The notes beneath the pieces were generated by a model. That model was not told the origin of the DNA. It ran no database searches and saw only the letters and a list, made by a program, of their open reading frames with translations. Source: Astropecten irregularis (lineage: Eukaryota > Echinodermata > Asteroidea > Paxillosida > Astropectinidae). Taken from it: DNA of 64,000 nt. The stretch is from the NCBI GenBank assembly GCA_963971285.1, contig OZ020258.1, positions 4,526,001 to 4,590,000 of the forward strand, read 5' to 3'. The position numbers and the translations under genes are program-made. Position 1 is the stretch's first letter. Every line of letters begins with the position of its first letter. Shown in pieces: positions 21,946 through 35,020 of the stretch.

Positions 21946-22659
21946 CTTAACCCGTCCTTGCCTCAGTCGATTCCTCACAGAGGCCGAGGTATTCTCCCTT
22001 CGTTGTTGCAAGAGCTTAAGATGAGCTGAGCTATTCTTACTCAGATAGAAACGACAAATCTTGACTCGGCGATCAGGAAGGCGCGAAAGTCGTGACTGAT
22101 ACTTGTAATATTCAAAATTGTGCACACGACACGCTCCGATCGTGGCTGAGCAGAAAATGCAGAGTTAAAATCATCATCCGCGTAGACTGAATGGACCAGC
22201 GCAGCTTAACGACACGTGACATTGAAGCAGGGGGCGTAGTGATATTATCGCTTGCAACGGAGTGACTCGGCACTGCGGAGATGAGGAGCAGATCACGTGT
22301 TTACTCTTTGTATGGAATAATCTGGCGTGTGCAGGGTAAAGTTAGGGTCGAGGCGACAGCTCTCACGAGGTTCGCCCTTAATTTATTGAACACCCAAGCA
22401 ACTTCAAATTAGTTCGCTATAGAACATTTTCATGAGAGAATAGCACCGCCCTCAACGATCTATTTTGTCTTTACGCGTGGAGTAGGCGGGGAGATGCACA
22501 CTTTAGGTGACATTCACAATCATTAATAGGCCAATAGAAAAGCCGTGTCTTAAATATCTGGCTGTGGCTTCGAATTACACACGCACATATGACAGCCACT
22601 AGCCAATGACTGCAGCTGTTTCCATTAAATTGTGAGTTTCTTGCAGCCGTAGCGTAAAT

Positions 22660-24425
22660 GGAAGTTCAGAAGGCACGAAGACATGGAAGGAACCCAGATC
22701 CAAACCTTGCCTGCATGGTCACTGCAACAATTCAAGTTACCGTATGAAAATAATTACGAAAACTCTCTCGAGAAAAGACAAAACTGAGACCATATACATT
22801 ATTGCCATGCACAGTAATGAAAATTAGATGCCTTTTTTTTTTTATAAAAAGTGAGGGTTCGACTGACAGAATGGGAACAAACAGTCCATGAAATAATTGA
22901 AGGTCTGGGAAATTAGTTTCCAAGCTTGCAAGCGCCACGTCGTCAAAAATTATCGCGCCATGATCATGTCGTTGGCTTGGAAACAGAAGCACAAGAAATG
23001 ACAGAATTACTCTATTTTCACACAATGCATGTGCTATGTGCAGAACGTTGTACTGGCTGATGACATGTAGACAAATGTGTAACTGCTTCCTCGCGTGCAC
23101 TACCATAGGGCATGTTTCGATTATAAATTGGTCTCGTCTTCGTCTCGGTCCTCCAAAAAGCCCGTCCAAAAATAAATTGTTAAAAAATACTCACAACCCT
23201 CTAACAGCTAAATAAAGCTGGAATTGCTTGATTATCTTTTCAATTTTTTCAGAGGTTTACCGATGAAATGTCCATGCAAAAAAAAAAAAAAAATTCCCCA
23301 TATAACTACCGTATCTACAGTTGCCAGACTATTGCCCCTTCATTACACGACAAAGGTAGAGCGACTTTAGGGCCCGAACTCATCCAAACAGCTCAAAGTT
23401 GCAAGTCCAAACTCTTGGGACCGGTTCCATCTATTTTCTTTACGAGACTTTTCACAGGGCTATGATAAAATTAGGGGTATACACGGAATTAATGAACTCA
23501 ATGGACATATTTGGGCCTATTGACTCTAATGTTAAATACACGGAACTCTACGGTACACAGACAGAGAAAAGAAAGATCACTTCAAACCTTTCTTCTAGCT
23601 TTTTGCATTTCTTTATTTGGATATATTTTGCAAATGAAGCCAGTACAGCGCGTTTTTTACACTTAATTTATCTCGAACAATGAGATTTACAACCATACCA
23701 AAATAATGAAGACTGACAAGGCACTTATGAATTTTTAACGGTTCCTGGTTCCCGCTTCTTAGTGGTTGGTAAACAGTTCAATTGGTTTATGTGTGCCCGG
23801 TTTGTGTTCTGGGGCCAACTTGCCTGCCCTGCTTAGCACAAACAAGTTGCTAACCATGACATTTCCCAATATCCGGATTAACAACGAGTTCCAAATGTTG
23901 TGTATCACTTGTGATTGTTCTTTGGCTGTTGTTTGTTGACCATGAGTATCAAATGTAATTGTTAATGTTGGTTTGCTTTATTGAGTGAGACATTTTGTGC
24001 TAAGCATTTTTTTTTTGTGCTTAACAGCTCCATGGAATTGGCCCCTGATATAGGTCTGAATCATGATACTGGTATGGTTATGAAGCTCCAAATATTGAAT
24101 CAAACCTATGAGTATTTCAGATGTTCAGCCTTTGTGTTATAGTGAAAGGACAGTAAAAGGAAAATTTGCGCACGAACCAAAAAGAAAACAACAATACAAA
24201 TCCAGACGATTGTCGCTAAACAAGAAATACAGAAATAGCCCAAGTTTCCAATTGGCTATAATTGGGGATCCATTGCAGTATTTTAGTTTTGGTTTCTATT
24301 TTTTACTTAAGCGCATGGGAGCGTTGACCGATATTTTTGACATCAAATTTAAACGAAATGTAAGGTCCGTGCTAAACGAAGCATCTTACATACAATCAGT
24401 TCCAGGCAAACTCCATGAAGAAATA
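22660..24425. repeat. Segmental duplication block B, copy 1
   Basis: Matches 32070-33775 from AAGTTCAGAAGGCACGAAGA through TGCAAGTCCAAACTCT and the MITE at 23811. Open frames in it are disrupted by non-triplet indels in the other copy, apart from one short frame discussed under findings. No gene called. Confidence 0.8.
23811..24044. mobile_element. MITE, GGGGCCAATTTCATAAAG family
   Basis: Ends GGGGCCAACTTGCCTGCCCT and AGCTCCATGGAATTGGCCCC, with TGCTTAGCACAAACAAG inside. The same insertion is in the paralogous block at 33237-33469. Confidence 0.7.
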
Positions 24426-26316
24426 TCATGCATCTTTCAATTTCCATATATAATTTTCTTGGGGATAGTGAGAAACAACCAGAAAAGTACTTTAGTACCA
24501 GCAAGGTTTTCCTCTTGAGATGTAGTTGGCTGCCTCCAAGTTGCTAGTAAAAGTTGCCTAGTGTGACATGACCTTAGGATTACACTATATAGGCATAGAG
24601 GAAACCACACACGATAACATTAGTGTTGCCTGTTGCTGTATGAGGGGCAAAATTGAACATGCACAGATCAGAATCATCAATTTTTAAGCGCCCAACAATA
24701 TTTCAATGCCATCTTGTACAGGTAGGCATGGTCTGTGAAGCAGATGCCACTTGATGACTGTACAGTGTGAACGTATTTGAAGCCATGATCGGCGCCAAAT
24801 GAATTATTACTGGATATGTGCTTATCATAAAAGCTTCAAAACTGATGAATAGATTATAGATAAATGGCGCGTCAGGCTCGTGCTCAAATGGATAATTGTT
24901 TCATTCACTGGAAAGCTACCATGTCTGGATATAGAATATTAATATGATGCAGTATGAATTGTCATGGACCGAATAATCTAAGAAAGAACGGCGTAATAAC
25001 AATATTATATTATTAACAACAGAGTGAATCGACACAGAGAAACTTCGACGTGGACACCGTGCTTAATATGTAATTAGAGAATTTTAATAAGAACCATTAT
25101 AATAAGCTGAACCTGAAAATATGTGACAATGCGTTTTTATGTATTGAGACCCAAATTAATAGCAAGCAAATGGCAAGTCTCATGCTGGGTTTTCAAACCA
25201 ACAACTGAAAAAAATAGTCCTTTGAATGACTTTGCAACAATAAGGTGCTTTTAATGAAAGTTAATGATGCAGAGAATCCGCAGTAGAAAAAAAGGTTAAA
25301 CGTGAAAGGTCAAAGCTGGCACTTAGAACACGGACGTCATATAAAAAAAATCGGACCTGCAACTGAAGCCACCGGCGGCCATCTTACCGTGCCAGATACA
25401 ATGCGGTAACTATTGTTGCCAGACGGATTTAACTAACAAAGGTGAGCGCGTCTTTGTATTACCTTTGTATTTGGCCCTCCGAGATGGATACTTGTGGCTT
25501 CATTGACCTACATGGGATTATAGAGAGTATTGCTAGTCCAGATTTTTTTGTATATGACGTCCGTGACTTAGAAATGGTTTGGGAAAACAAAATGCTCTTA
25601 CTGGTTAGTCTGGTTAATACCGTACGAAACCACATTCACAAAATAGAGCAATTTCACGAGGAAAAAGATCTTCCAGAAAACCCATAGAATAATCTCAACA
25701 TTTGTGCACACAATTCAATGGGGATTACTGCGATGACATCATAGTTCCGCTCGTGAATATGGACATTCTAATTTCCATGTGTAAACGTTGTGAATAATTA
25801 TACACGTTGTGACCTACAGTGCCAAGTGGGTAAAACCATTGACACTGTATACAGCAGGGGTGTTATTTTATTATGCAACGAACCAATAAGTATACTCATC
25901 TTCATAAAATGTATCGAAAGAGAGAGATAAAAAAATCATGAAGGAAAAACAGTTCATAAAATCGTGTGGCGTTTATTCGCATCAGACATGTTGGCATTGC
26001 AGCGTCGTTCAGATATAATGAGATCATTTTTTTCAACTTATTCACGTGCCGATGCTTCAGTAACTTAGGCCAGGATGGTATTATTGTCTCGTTGTCATGG
26101 TAACAATGCCGGAAAACAACCGCCCTCCAAGTAGAAAAAGAATTAAGAGAAATTATGCCCGAATCTTTACATAATGAATACGATTTTACCAAAGGTGCAA
26201 AAAATTATCAACATCTAAAAAGCGCATCAAGTGCATCAAATGTTTAAATCAATTTTTTTTTTCGATGTAGGCCATGTCATCCTCGCATTCTTTGTTTCTT
26301 CCCAAATGGACCGCAT

Positions 26317-28335
26317 TTACACGCAGGCATAGCGGACGAGGAGGTATTTAGCAGTGCCTGGACACGGATCACCATCGAAGAAGCTGTTGCTAACCATGAA
26401 GGCACAGCTCTGCTCTCCCTGACATGCAATCTTTAACTTGCCCAGTGAAACGGTCTCATGAACACAAGTACCGGCTGCCTCCAGTCCATGATTTCCCATG
26501 CATTCCAGGGAGCCGCTTTCTCGGCCGTAGAGCGACCACTGCATGTCAATCACCTTGTTGCTATCACAGACGATTATAAGAGGGCTGTCGTGACATACCA
26601 TCATAATCACTGGTGCTATAAAATAATGAAAACAATTCAAACAATTAAAATCCATAACTAAAACCGAACCGAACTCGAACCGAACCAGCAGCACTTTGGG
26701 GGAAACGGCGTTCTGATGCCAATGGAAACAAAAAACAGACAATTTGCAATTTGCAATCTTTCTGTTTAATTTGTTCAAACTTTATCGGATTCGATTTATA
26801 ATAACTTCAACAGTACAGCTGCTTTTTAATTTTGTTTTTATTTTTGTTTGTTTCATTCTCATATCATTTGTGTTGCCTTTGGGTATTTGCGCCCATAAAA
26901 ATAATGTGGTGTCCTGGGCACATGCCCCTGTTGCTTCCCCAATTACAACACATGAGCCCCAAGCAAACAAACTTTAAATAAAATTATACGATCATGCTAA
27001 CAAAAATAAAATCTTTTTATTGTTTGCGACAATGATTATAATAACTTCCTTGGGGCATCGGTGTCCCCGTTTTGTGACAATGTCACATCAAATTCACATA
27101 GACATGCGTATGGTGATTAAAATATCGTTGTTTTCTAATTGTACTTTATAAAATGAAAGGTGGCGTTTTAATGGCAGAATTTTTTTTTTTATTAATAAAG
27201 AGCGTTTGCTCTATTTATTCATTCAATAAACAAAAACAGACTCAATTATTTAAAAATAAGACGAAAAACTAAAATAATTCAGGAGATTTAATAGCAGAAA
27301 TTATACTGCTAAAAGCAAATGTATGGAAAACGACGGCGGTTTCATTTTTTTTTTCCCGATGAATATTTGGATTCATGAACTTACCGAGTTTGGCTGATGG
27401 TTTCCCCGGACAATTCTTGCGTATCTCCGGCAGGGCTTGCTTCATCCAGTGATGGGGATCAGGATTGTTGGGGTCGGGCTCCGGTGGGGGACCGAAGTAA
27501 CATGTCTTCGCCTCGCCACCCACAAGGTCCAAGGATGCTAAGATAAGAATCAAGACGGAAACAAGAATAAGACATAAATCCCATCATATAGTAGGAGGAC
27601 TATTTAACAAATCAATCAATATTGAGAGAGGAATGAGGCGAAGTAGTGCCAGTGCACGATCTGGGAATAGTGTTCTATAAATGCTGTTTTCCGATTGAGG
27701 AAAAAAAAAAGGGATTGTCATCCGTCAAATTGAGCCCATCCCATGATAAATCTTCCAAAATTTCGCTTTCCTGAAATAATAACCTTAAGAAGTTTTCCTC
27801 GTCAAAAATAGGCATATATTTCATCCGTTTTCAAGTAAATACTCGTTTAGGCTCTGGTTTGACGAACCAAGAACAAAGTGGTTGCTTAAAGGTAGTACCA
27901 TACTTTAGTTTTTGTCAAAGAAATACAGATTCATGGGCAAAAATATCAAGACAGATACAGTAAAAGTCATCTGTGAAAATTTCAGTCCCATGCGGTGCAA
28001 ACTTTTTGAGAAAACAGTGAAAAACGGCCACAGTAGTTCTTAAGTCTTTTCTCTTTTATTTTTGATCCTTTAAAAGATCAAAAAGATTTTCGGTCGTTGT
28101 CTTATTAATTTCTGGATAAATACACCATTTCAGGCGAAAATATTTTAACAGTAGGTTTCTACCAGCATCATCTTCATACCCTGAAAGTTATATGTAAATC
28201 TGTGAACATTTCTGTTTTGGGCTCTTACCAAAGTATGATACAACCTTTAATAATGGCCGTGTCTTTCCCAAGAGTGGACTTAAACTCACCACAGAGGATC
28301 ATGACAACAATCGCGTAGGTCTTATAACGGGTCAT
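26317..28335 (-). CDS. SUEL/galactose-binding lectin-domain secreted protein (gene 3)
   Basis: Exons 28335-28290 (signal peptide MTRYKTYAIVVMILC), 27537-27385 and 26615-26317 (stop TAA); phase-1 junctions; 165 residues. Exons 1 and 2 are nearly identical to gene 2: the N-terminal module has CYFGPPPEPDPN and KNCPGKPSAKL with two Cys. The lectin exon has eight Cys, YGR, DPC and KYLLVRYAC, and a normal acceptor (TTTATAG|CACCAG). Within the lectin domain it pairs with gene 4 (WSLYGRESGSL, ETVSLGK, GTAKYLLV) and not with gene 2. Inferred role: secreted carbohydrate-binding protein, galactose or rhamnose specificity by family. A MITE family 1 copy sits in intron 1. Confidence 0.9.
27888..28249. mobile_element. 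MITE family 1 in intron 1 of gene 3
   Basis: Ends AAAGGTAGTACCATACTTTA and CAAAGTATGATACAACCTTT; orthologous to the insertion at 21497 in gene 2. Confidence 0.75.
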
Positions 28336-29288
28336 CTTAACCCGTCCTTGCCTCAGTCGATTCCTCACAGAGGCCGAGGTATTCTCCCTCCTTTGATGCA
28401 AGAGCTTAAGATGGGCTGAGCTATTCTTACTCAGATAGAAACGACAAATCTTGACTCGGCGATCAGGAAGGCGCGAAAGTCGTGCCTGAAACTTGCAATA
28501 TTCAAAATTGTGCACACGACAAGATCCGGTCGTGGCTGAGCAGAAAATGCAGAGTCAAAATCATCATCCGCGTAGACTGACTGGACCAGCACAGCTAAAC
28601 GACACGTGATATTGAAGCAGGGGGCGTAGTGATATTATAGATGCAACGGAGTGACTCGGCACTGCGGAGATGAGGAGCAGATCACGTGCGTTTATTCTTT
28701 GTATATGAAATAATCTGGCGTGTGCAGGGTAAAGTTAGGGTCGAGGCGACAGCTCTCACGATGTTCGCCCTTAATTTATTGAACACCCAAGCAACTTCAA
28801 ATTAGTTCGCTATAGAACATTTTCATGAGAGAATAGCACCGCCCTCAACGATCTATTTTGTCTTTACGTGTTGAGTAGGCGGGGAGATGCACACTTTCGT
28901 TGACATTCACAATCATTAGGCCAATAGAAAAGCCGTGTCCTAAATATCTGGCTGTGCCTCCGAATTACACACACACATATGACAGCCACTAGCTAATGAC
29001 TGCAGCTGTTTCAATTAAATTGTGAGTTTCTTGCAGCCGTAGCTAGAGATTTGGGACACGGCCTTATTTTCCTGATGTATGTTATTTTATGTGTGATATT
29101 CAGTTGTAAAGCAGCATCGTTCAGTGCGAGCTGCGCATGAACTAGCGGCGGGCGGTGGGGTAGGGTTGGTATACGGTGAAAACTGGCCGCTAGTCTTCAC
29201 GGGAGAATATCGTCTCCACGGGTGAATATCGCATCCTATCGAAGGAAAATCCATACAGATATAGATGGAGGATGTTGGGCTAAAGTTT

Positions 29289-29626
29289 AAAGGCCATGTA
29301 CAACATTGGGAACAAACAAAAACAGACGTGTTCATAGATTTATAGGGTATACAGACGGTAAAGGTAGACACATACTGTGAAAACTTCTGCCTGAAATACT
29401 GCATTTATCGAGAAAAAGAAAAACCAAACACCAAACCATTTGGCAAGATCAAAAATGAGACACACAATTTGACGTTACAATTGCAACGCTTTTTCGACGT
29501 TTTCTACTGTTTCCAATGATCAATTGAGTTGAAAAATTTACAGTTTTTTTTTTCAATGACAAATCAAATTATGAACAGCCTGTCCCTGCTCTGTCACCTG
29601 CATACCGATGTTGTACATGCCCTTTA
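29289..29626. mobile_element. MITE, AAAGGCCATGTACAACATTG ends
   Basis: Left end AAAGGCCATGTACAACATTG, right end CGATGTTGTACATGCCCTTT, inverted. The inside shares short stretches with family 1 (ACTTCTGCCTGAAATACTGC). It lies in the spacer between blocks A copy 2 and B copy 2, which otherwise shows no gene. Confidence 0.6.
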
Positions 29627-29714
29627 ATGGTACATGTAACCAATGAGATCCCCAAACAGAACTAATGTGTGACTTTGAGTATAGAGGTAGAGTGCAAGGT
29701 TAAGTTGAATAAGA

Positions 29715-30150
29715 TATTTATTTGGAAATGTGAAGCCCATGCTCAACGAAGCAATTTACAAGGCAATCAGTTCCATGCAATCTCCAAGAAGATATAACAT
29801 TCATCTTTCAATTTTCATATAATTTTTTGGGGGATAGTAAACAAAACTACCAGAAAAATACTTTTGTACCAGCAAGTTTTTCATCTTGTAGTATAGTTGG
29901 TTGCTTCCAATTAAAAGTTGCTTATACAATTGTTGCATCGTGTGACACGACCCTTAGATTAAAGGAAACCACACGCGGTAACGCTAGTGTTGCCTATTGC
30001 TATAATGAGGGACAACACATGCACAATGCACATGCACAGATCAGGATCATCAATTTCCAAGCGCCCAACAATATTTCAATGCCATCTTGTAGAGGGAGGC
30101 ATGTTTTATTAAGTAGATGGCAATTGATGACTGTGTTTGAAAGCTATAAT
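29715..30150. repeat. Third, decayed copy of the block B end / block A start junction
   Basis: CAACGAAGCAATTTACAAGG, CAATCAGTTCCATGCAATCT, GGGGGATAGTAAACAAAACT and GCAAGTTTTTCATCTTGTAG match 24375-24800 and 17930-18250 with many changes. It implies an older third copy of the duplicated unit, now without lectin exons. Confidence 0.65.
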
Positions 30151-30743
30151 CGGCCTAAAGTGAATTAGTACCGGATGTGTGTTAATTCAAAACTATTATT
30201 TGCTTCAAAAAATGAATTATTGATAAATGCCATATCAGGCTCGAGCTGAAATTGATGATGGTTACATTCACAGGAAAAGTATAGCCTGTATCATCAATGC
30301 TAAAAGCAACCAAAGGTGCATTATTTAGCCGAACATGTTGCTTTGTAATACATGTCCCTCGACGGTCTGGCATTTACGTAATTGGACAAAATTATTAGAA
30401 TAATATTGTACATGCAACTGGCAGATGACACGAAATGACCATCCCCATAATTAAATTCATCATGACTCCCCTCTTCAACCTAACAATTGATGGAAATTGA
30501 CGGCCTGGCATAATAATTCCTGATATTATACACGATATGCGCCATACCTTTCACTTATGGTGAATGTATATTCTTCATAGAATTCACGCAATAACATTTT
30601 ACAGCATATTTTTTGATACCTGCAGCTTGAAAAACTCCACACCACCCATTGAGCCATTTCTTAAATTTTGTTTTTGTGTTGTTGTATTGTTTTTCTTTTG
30701 AACGACTGCAAACTTCACACTGGTACGAAGGCTGGTATAGCTT

Positions 30744-31024
30744 AAAGGTAGTATCGTACTTTGGGAAGAAACCACAACAGAAATGTTCACAGATTTACGT
30801 ATAACTTACAGGGTATGAAGATGGAGGTGGTAGAAACATACCATTAAAATATTTCTGCCTGAATTGGTGTATTTATCCTGAAATAAGCAAAACAAAGACC
30901 AAATCAAAACAGACTTGATCTTGTGCTCAAATTTTCACAGGTTTATTTATTTCATGTACATGCTGGGTCAGACAAAGTGTGAGTGTAATTCTGTGACCTT
31001 TTCCAATCATGTATTATACCTTTA
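30744..31024. mobile_element. MITE family 1 / AAAGGTATAATACATGATTG hybrid
   Basis: Left end AAAGGTAGTATCGTACTTTG (reverse orientation body: AACCACAACAGAAATGTTC), right end CAATCATGTATTATACCTTT as in the element at 43286. The two ends belong to different but related families, so this is a chimeric or intermediate element. Confidence 0.5.
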
Positions 31025-31379
31025 ATATCTAGTGGTGGCTTGAAAACGGTGGTACACGCACTAATGAAGATCATTATGATATGGCACATTAGGAAGATCT
31101 CAACAACACTATACAAATGACAAGCCTTTTGGGGGTTTTAAACAAGTCTTATTTTTTTCTCTCAATTTCAGTCAAATATTTCTCAAATTTTACATGGTGA
31201 TAGGCCAAGACATGGTTGTATCACATATTTGAATCTTGAAGAGATAAACAGTTTAATTTTTTTTACATAATAGTTCTCGACCCTGTACAGCATACAGTGG
31301 AAATGTATCTGGAGTCTTCACAGCAGCCACATATGGGTGGAGGAATTCCACTACAAATTGGCAGTGTTGAAGTAGAGTC

Positions 31380-31935
31380 CTCAGATCCGAGTACAGAGTA
31401 CTCCGAGTACTTCAAGGTCTGAGTACTGGGCCGAGTCCGAGTACATTGCTGTCGAGTCCAAGTCCTAAGTATCGAGTCCGAGTACATTCAAGATCGAGTA
31501 CAGGGCCGAGTCCGAGTACCAAAGTCCGAGCCCATATTCGAGTACAGTACCAAGTACCAACGCACAGTGCAAAAAAATTGCATTTTGTTTCACAAAGATA
31601 TTTATAGTTGGATGTTGATGTTGTGCCACTCTTTTAAGAAATTAATGTTTTTCAAACCTTGCAAATGACACTGTGCTGCTTGGTTCATTTGATACTAAAC
31701 TCCCGATGATCTTCATACTCCCATTGTATAATCAGAAATCGCCAACATTATCAACCGTGAAATTGTAACGAAAATAAAATTTGCACTAAATTGTCAAGTA
31801 CTCCCAAAATTCGAGTACATGGAATCGAGTACGGGCCAAGTACAGTTATATTCGAGTACTTCTTTCCGAGTACGGGCCGAGTACATTTTATTTTCGAGTA
31901 CTTCAAATCGAGTACGGGCCGAGTATTTGTCTTTA
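31380..31935. repeat. CGAGTAC-rich degenerate tandem repeat
   Basis: Many irregular copies of CCGAGTAC / GAGTCCGAGTAC / CGAGTACGGGCCGAGTAC, in two clusters (31380-31560 and 31795-31935) around about 230 bp without them. It makes spurious open frames on both strands. No gene supported. Confidence 0.8.
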
Positions 31936-32069
31936 CTCGAGTTTGTTTTGGATCTGGATACATAATTGAATATCTCCCAGTGGAGCATCACTCAATGTTT
32001 CAATGTTATAGGTCAGAGGTCCATGGATGTGGGCTACTCGAACATCATTTGTAAAATGATCAGAAGACT

Positions 32070-33775
32070 CAAGTTCAGAAGGCACGAAGACGAGGAAGGA
32101 ACCCAGATCCAAACCCTGGTCACTGCAACAATACAAGTTACCGTATGACATATCAGCCATCATGGGAAAATAATTATCATACGAAAACTCTCTCGAGAAA
32201 AGACAACACTTAAGCCATATACATTATTGCCATGCACAGTAATGAAAATTAGATGCCTTTTTTATAAAAAGTGAGGAGTCGACTGACAGATATATGGGAA
32301 CGAACAGTCCATGAAATGATTGAAGGTCTTGCAAATTAGTTTCCAAGCTTGCATGCGCCACGTCGTCAAAATTATTGCGCCATGATCATGTCGTTGGCTA
32401 GGAGACAGAAGCACAAGAAAGGATTACTATATTTTTACAAAATACATATGCTACGTGCAGAACGTTGTACTGGCTGATGACATGTAGACAAATTTGTAAC
32501 TGCTTCCTCGCGTGCACTACCATATAGGGCATGTTTCGATTATAAATTGGTCTCGTCTTCGTCTCGGTCCTCCAAAAGCCCGTCCAAAAAAAATTGTTAA
32601 AAAATACTCACAACCTTCTGAGGTGATCAAACTTACAGCTTAAATAAAGCTGGAATTGCTTGATTATCTTTTCAATTTTTCAGAGGTTTACCGATGAAAT
32701 GTCCATGCAAAAAAAAACCCCAATGTCCCTATATAACTACCGAATCTACTGTTGCCAGACTATTGCTCCTCCATTACACGAAAAAAAGTAGAGCGACTTT
32801 AGGGCCCGAACTCATCCAAACGGCACAAAGTTGCAAGTCCAAACTCTGGGGACCGGTTCCATTCATTTTTACAAGACTTTTCAAAGGGCAATGATAAAAT
32901 TAGGGGTATACACGGAATTAATAAACTCAATGGACATATGTGGGCCTATACACTCTTATGTTAAATACACGGAACTCTACGGTACACAGACAGAGAAAAG
33001 AAAGATCACTTCACACCTTTCTTCTAGCTTTTTGCATTTCTTTATTTGGATATATTTTGCAAATGAAGCCAGTACAGCGCGCTTACAGTTAATTTATCTC
33101 GAACAATGAGATTTACAACCATACCAAAATAATGAAGACCAACCAGGCACTTATGAATTTTCAACGGTTCCTGGTTCCCGCTTCTTAGTGGTTGGTAAAC
33201 AGTTCAATTGGTTTGTGTGTGCCCGGTTTGTGTTCTGGGGCCAACTTGCCGGCCCTGCTTAGCACAAACAAAGTTGCTAACCATGACATTTCTCAATAAC
33301 CGGATTAACAACGATTTCCAAAAGTTGTGTATCACTTGTGAGTGTTCTTTGGCTGTTGGTTGCTGACCATGAGTATCAAATGTAATTTTTAATGTTGGTT
33401 TGCTTTATTGAGCGAGACATTTTGTGCTAAGTATTTTTTTGTGCTTAACAGCTCCGTGGAATTGGCCCCTGATATAGGTCTGAATCATGATACTGGTATG
33501 GTTATGAAGCTCCAAATATTGAATCAAACCTATGAGTATTTCAGATGTTCAGCCTTTGTGTTATAGTGAAAGAACAGTAAAGGGACAATTTGCGCACGAA
33601 TCAAAAAGAAAACAACAATACAAATCCAGACGATTGTCGCTAAACAAGAAATACAGAAATAGCCCAATTTTCCAATTGGCTTAATTGGGGATCCATTGCA
33701 GTATTTTAGTTTTGGTTTCTATTGTTTACTTAAGCGCATGGGAGCGTTGACCGATTTTGTTGGCATCAAATTTAA
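32070..33775. repeat. Segmental duplication block B, copy 2
   Basis: Paralogue of 22660-24425, ending near GACCGATTTTGTTGGCATCA where the first copy continues into block A. From 33776 to 35020 there is no recognised gene; two - strand frames (34052-34240, 34556-34840) are unassigned and weak. Confidence 0.8.
33237..33469. mobile_element. MITE, GGGGCCAATTTCATAAAG family
   Basis: Orthologous to the copy at 23811 within the duplicated block; right end GCTCCGTGGAATTGGCCCC. Confidence 0.7.
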
Positions 33776-35020
33776 TCAGCTTTGAACCCCATGCATGTTT
33801 GAAGTATTAATTGACGCACAATGTAGATATCCTTTTTTTTATCGAGTCGGTCCAGAATTCGGACATGCATTTGATGTTGCATAAAGGCGTGTCCGCGGTT
33901 TTGCATTTGGAACATTTTGTAATGTAAGTTACCTCTTTTTTTGTGCATGTCATTTTAAGGGATGAGTGGTACGCGTGCTGATTCCAATACCACAACTTAA
34001 AAGGGAGCATAAATGATTAGCAAAGATGTGCGTTTTGGCTGAATTTGGTACTTAAACAGAAGTGAAGGTCTTTAACTTCCTGACATACATTGTTTCATGT
34101 ATATACATGTTTACGCTTTGTTCGTCTGGATAGCAGAAATACGGCCAAACTAATCTTGCCCCCTCCGAATCCTTCACGGTTACACCACGCTTTCGAAATG
34201 CTACTAAATCGTTCGGACGAACGATCTTTTTAAAAGACACTAAATCTTGATTTCCTTTAAAAACCCAGTATCCGATGAACCAATATTTTCCATGTTGACT
34301 GTTTGCACTGTAAACAAACTGTTATGAGTAAATTTTTTTTATCTCAAATTCAATTTTTTTAGGAGACCTTGCAAATCCTGTACGCTGCCTTTAAATTGGA
34401 GACTTTCAAGAATGAATGATCAATGAATAGGTCAAAGTCAGTTAACAGTAACTTGCATTATCGTGGAATTTGTACATTCGCCTTTTGAAACGAAACAAAA
34501 GTTCCACGCGCAGTTCACAATGATGTATGTATCGAAGTAGAAACTTGGCACAGTCTCACGTGGACGTCCATAATGCAGGATTCGAAGACGATATACGATC
34601 TCGCGCACGTTCACATAATGTTTCGATGCCAACGAAAATACCAAAAGGAGACATTTTCAATGTGTCTTTATCCGTCGCAAATTGAAGTTTATCATTCAAG
34701 GGATATTCGGTCCAAATTCCATCACGAAAAAAAGGGTAGAGTTTAAATACCAATGGTTTGAAGTTGTCCATTTGGTCAGTACATGAGAACAAGGGAAAGT
34801 CCACATAAGGTTTTACATACAAACATGGGTGACACGGCATGTGTGTGTGCTGTGGATACGGAGACGAGCGCTAAGTATTTATAGGCATATAATAGCAAGC
34901 ATCTACGTATATAGTTATTATTTTACTTCATTTTCAAATTCGTTTTTCTGAAGTGATTTTCATCTCGTTCTCGCCCCCGTTCCTCACCGTGCTCGTTCGT
35001 GTCTTCGTAATGGACTGCAT

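Larger units (their letters stand above)
17930..22650. repeat. Segmental duplication block A, copy 1 (contains lectin gene 2)
   Basis: Closely matches 24457-29045 from GGGGAATAGTGAGAAACAAC onward, at most positions over kilobases (for example TTGGCTGCCTCCAAG, GCCACCGGCGGCCATCTTAC, exon 1 and exon 2 of the lectin genes, and the MITE in intron 1). Alignment breaks down at about 19706-20940, where the lectin exon lies. Nothing recognisable as another gene is seen at 17930-19995. Confidence 0.85.
24457..29045. repeat. Segmental duplication block A, copy 2 (contains lectin gene 3)
   Basis: Paralogue of 17930-22650. It lacks the MITE at 19556 and the (CCAAA)n tract, and has about 0.7 kb of different AT-rich sequence (26640-27310) before exon 2. 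An 81-codon frame at 25442-25687 is broken in copy 1 by a two-base indel, so it is unlikely to be a gene. Confidence 0.85.

Noticed and set aside
22732..23169. 145-codon frame on the - strand in block B
   Set aside because: Block B copy 2 (about 32150-32600) has non-triplet indels through it, for example in the A-run near GTCGTCAAAA. No family recognised.
24108..24518. 136-codon frame at the end of block B
   Set aside because: In copy 2 (from 33531) an indel gives an early stop after about 50 codons; sequence unfamiliar.
25442..25687. 81-codon frame MSASLYYLCIWPSEMD...
   Set aside because: The paralogous sequence at 18932-19165 has a two-base indel and other changes that break the frame, so it is not conserved as protein.
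34052..34840. Two - strand frames (62 and 94 codons)
   Set aside because: They look protein-like in composition but have no recognised family, no clear splice connection and no second copy to test conservation.
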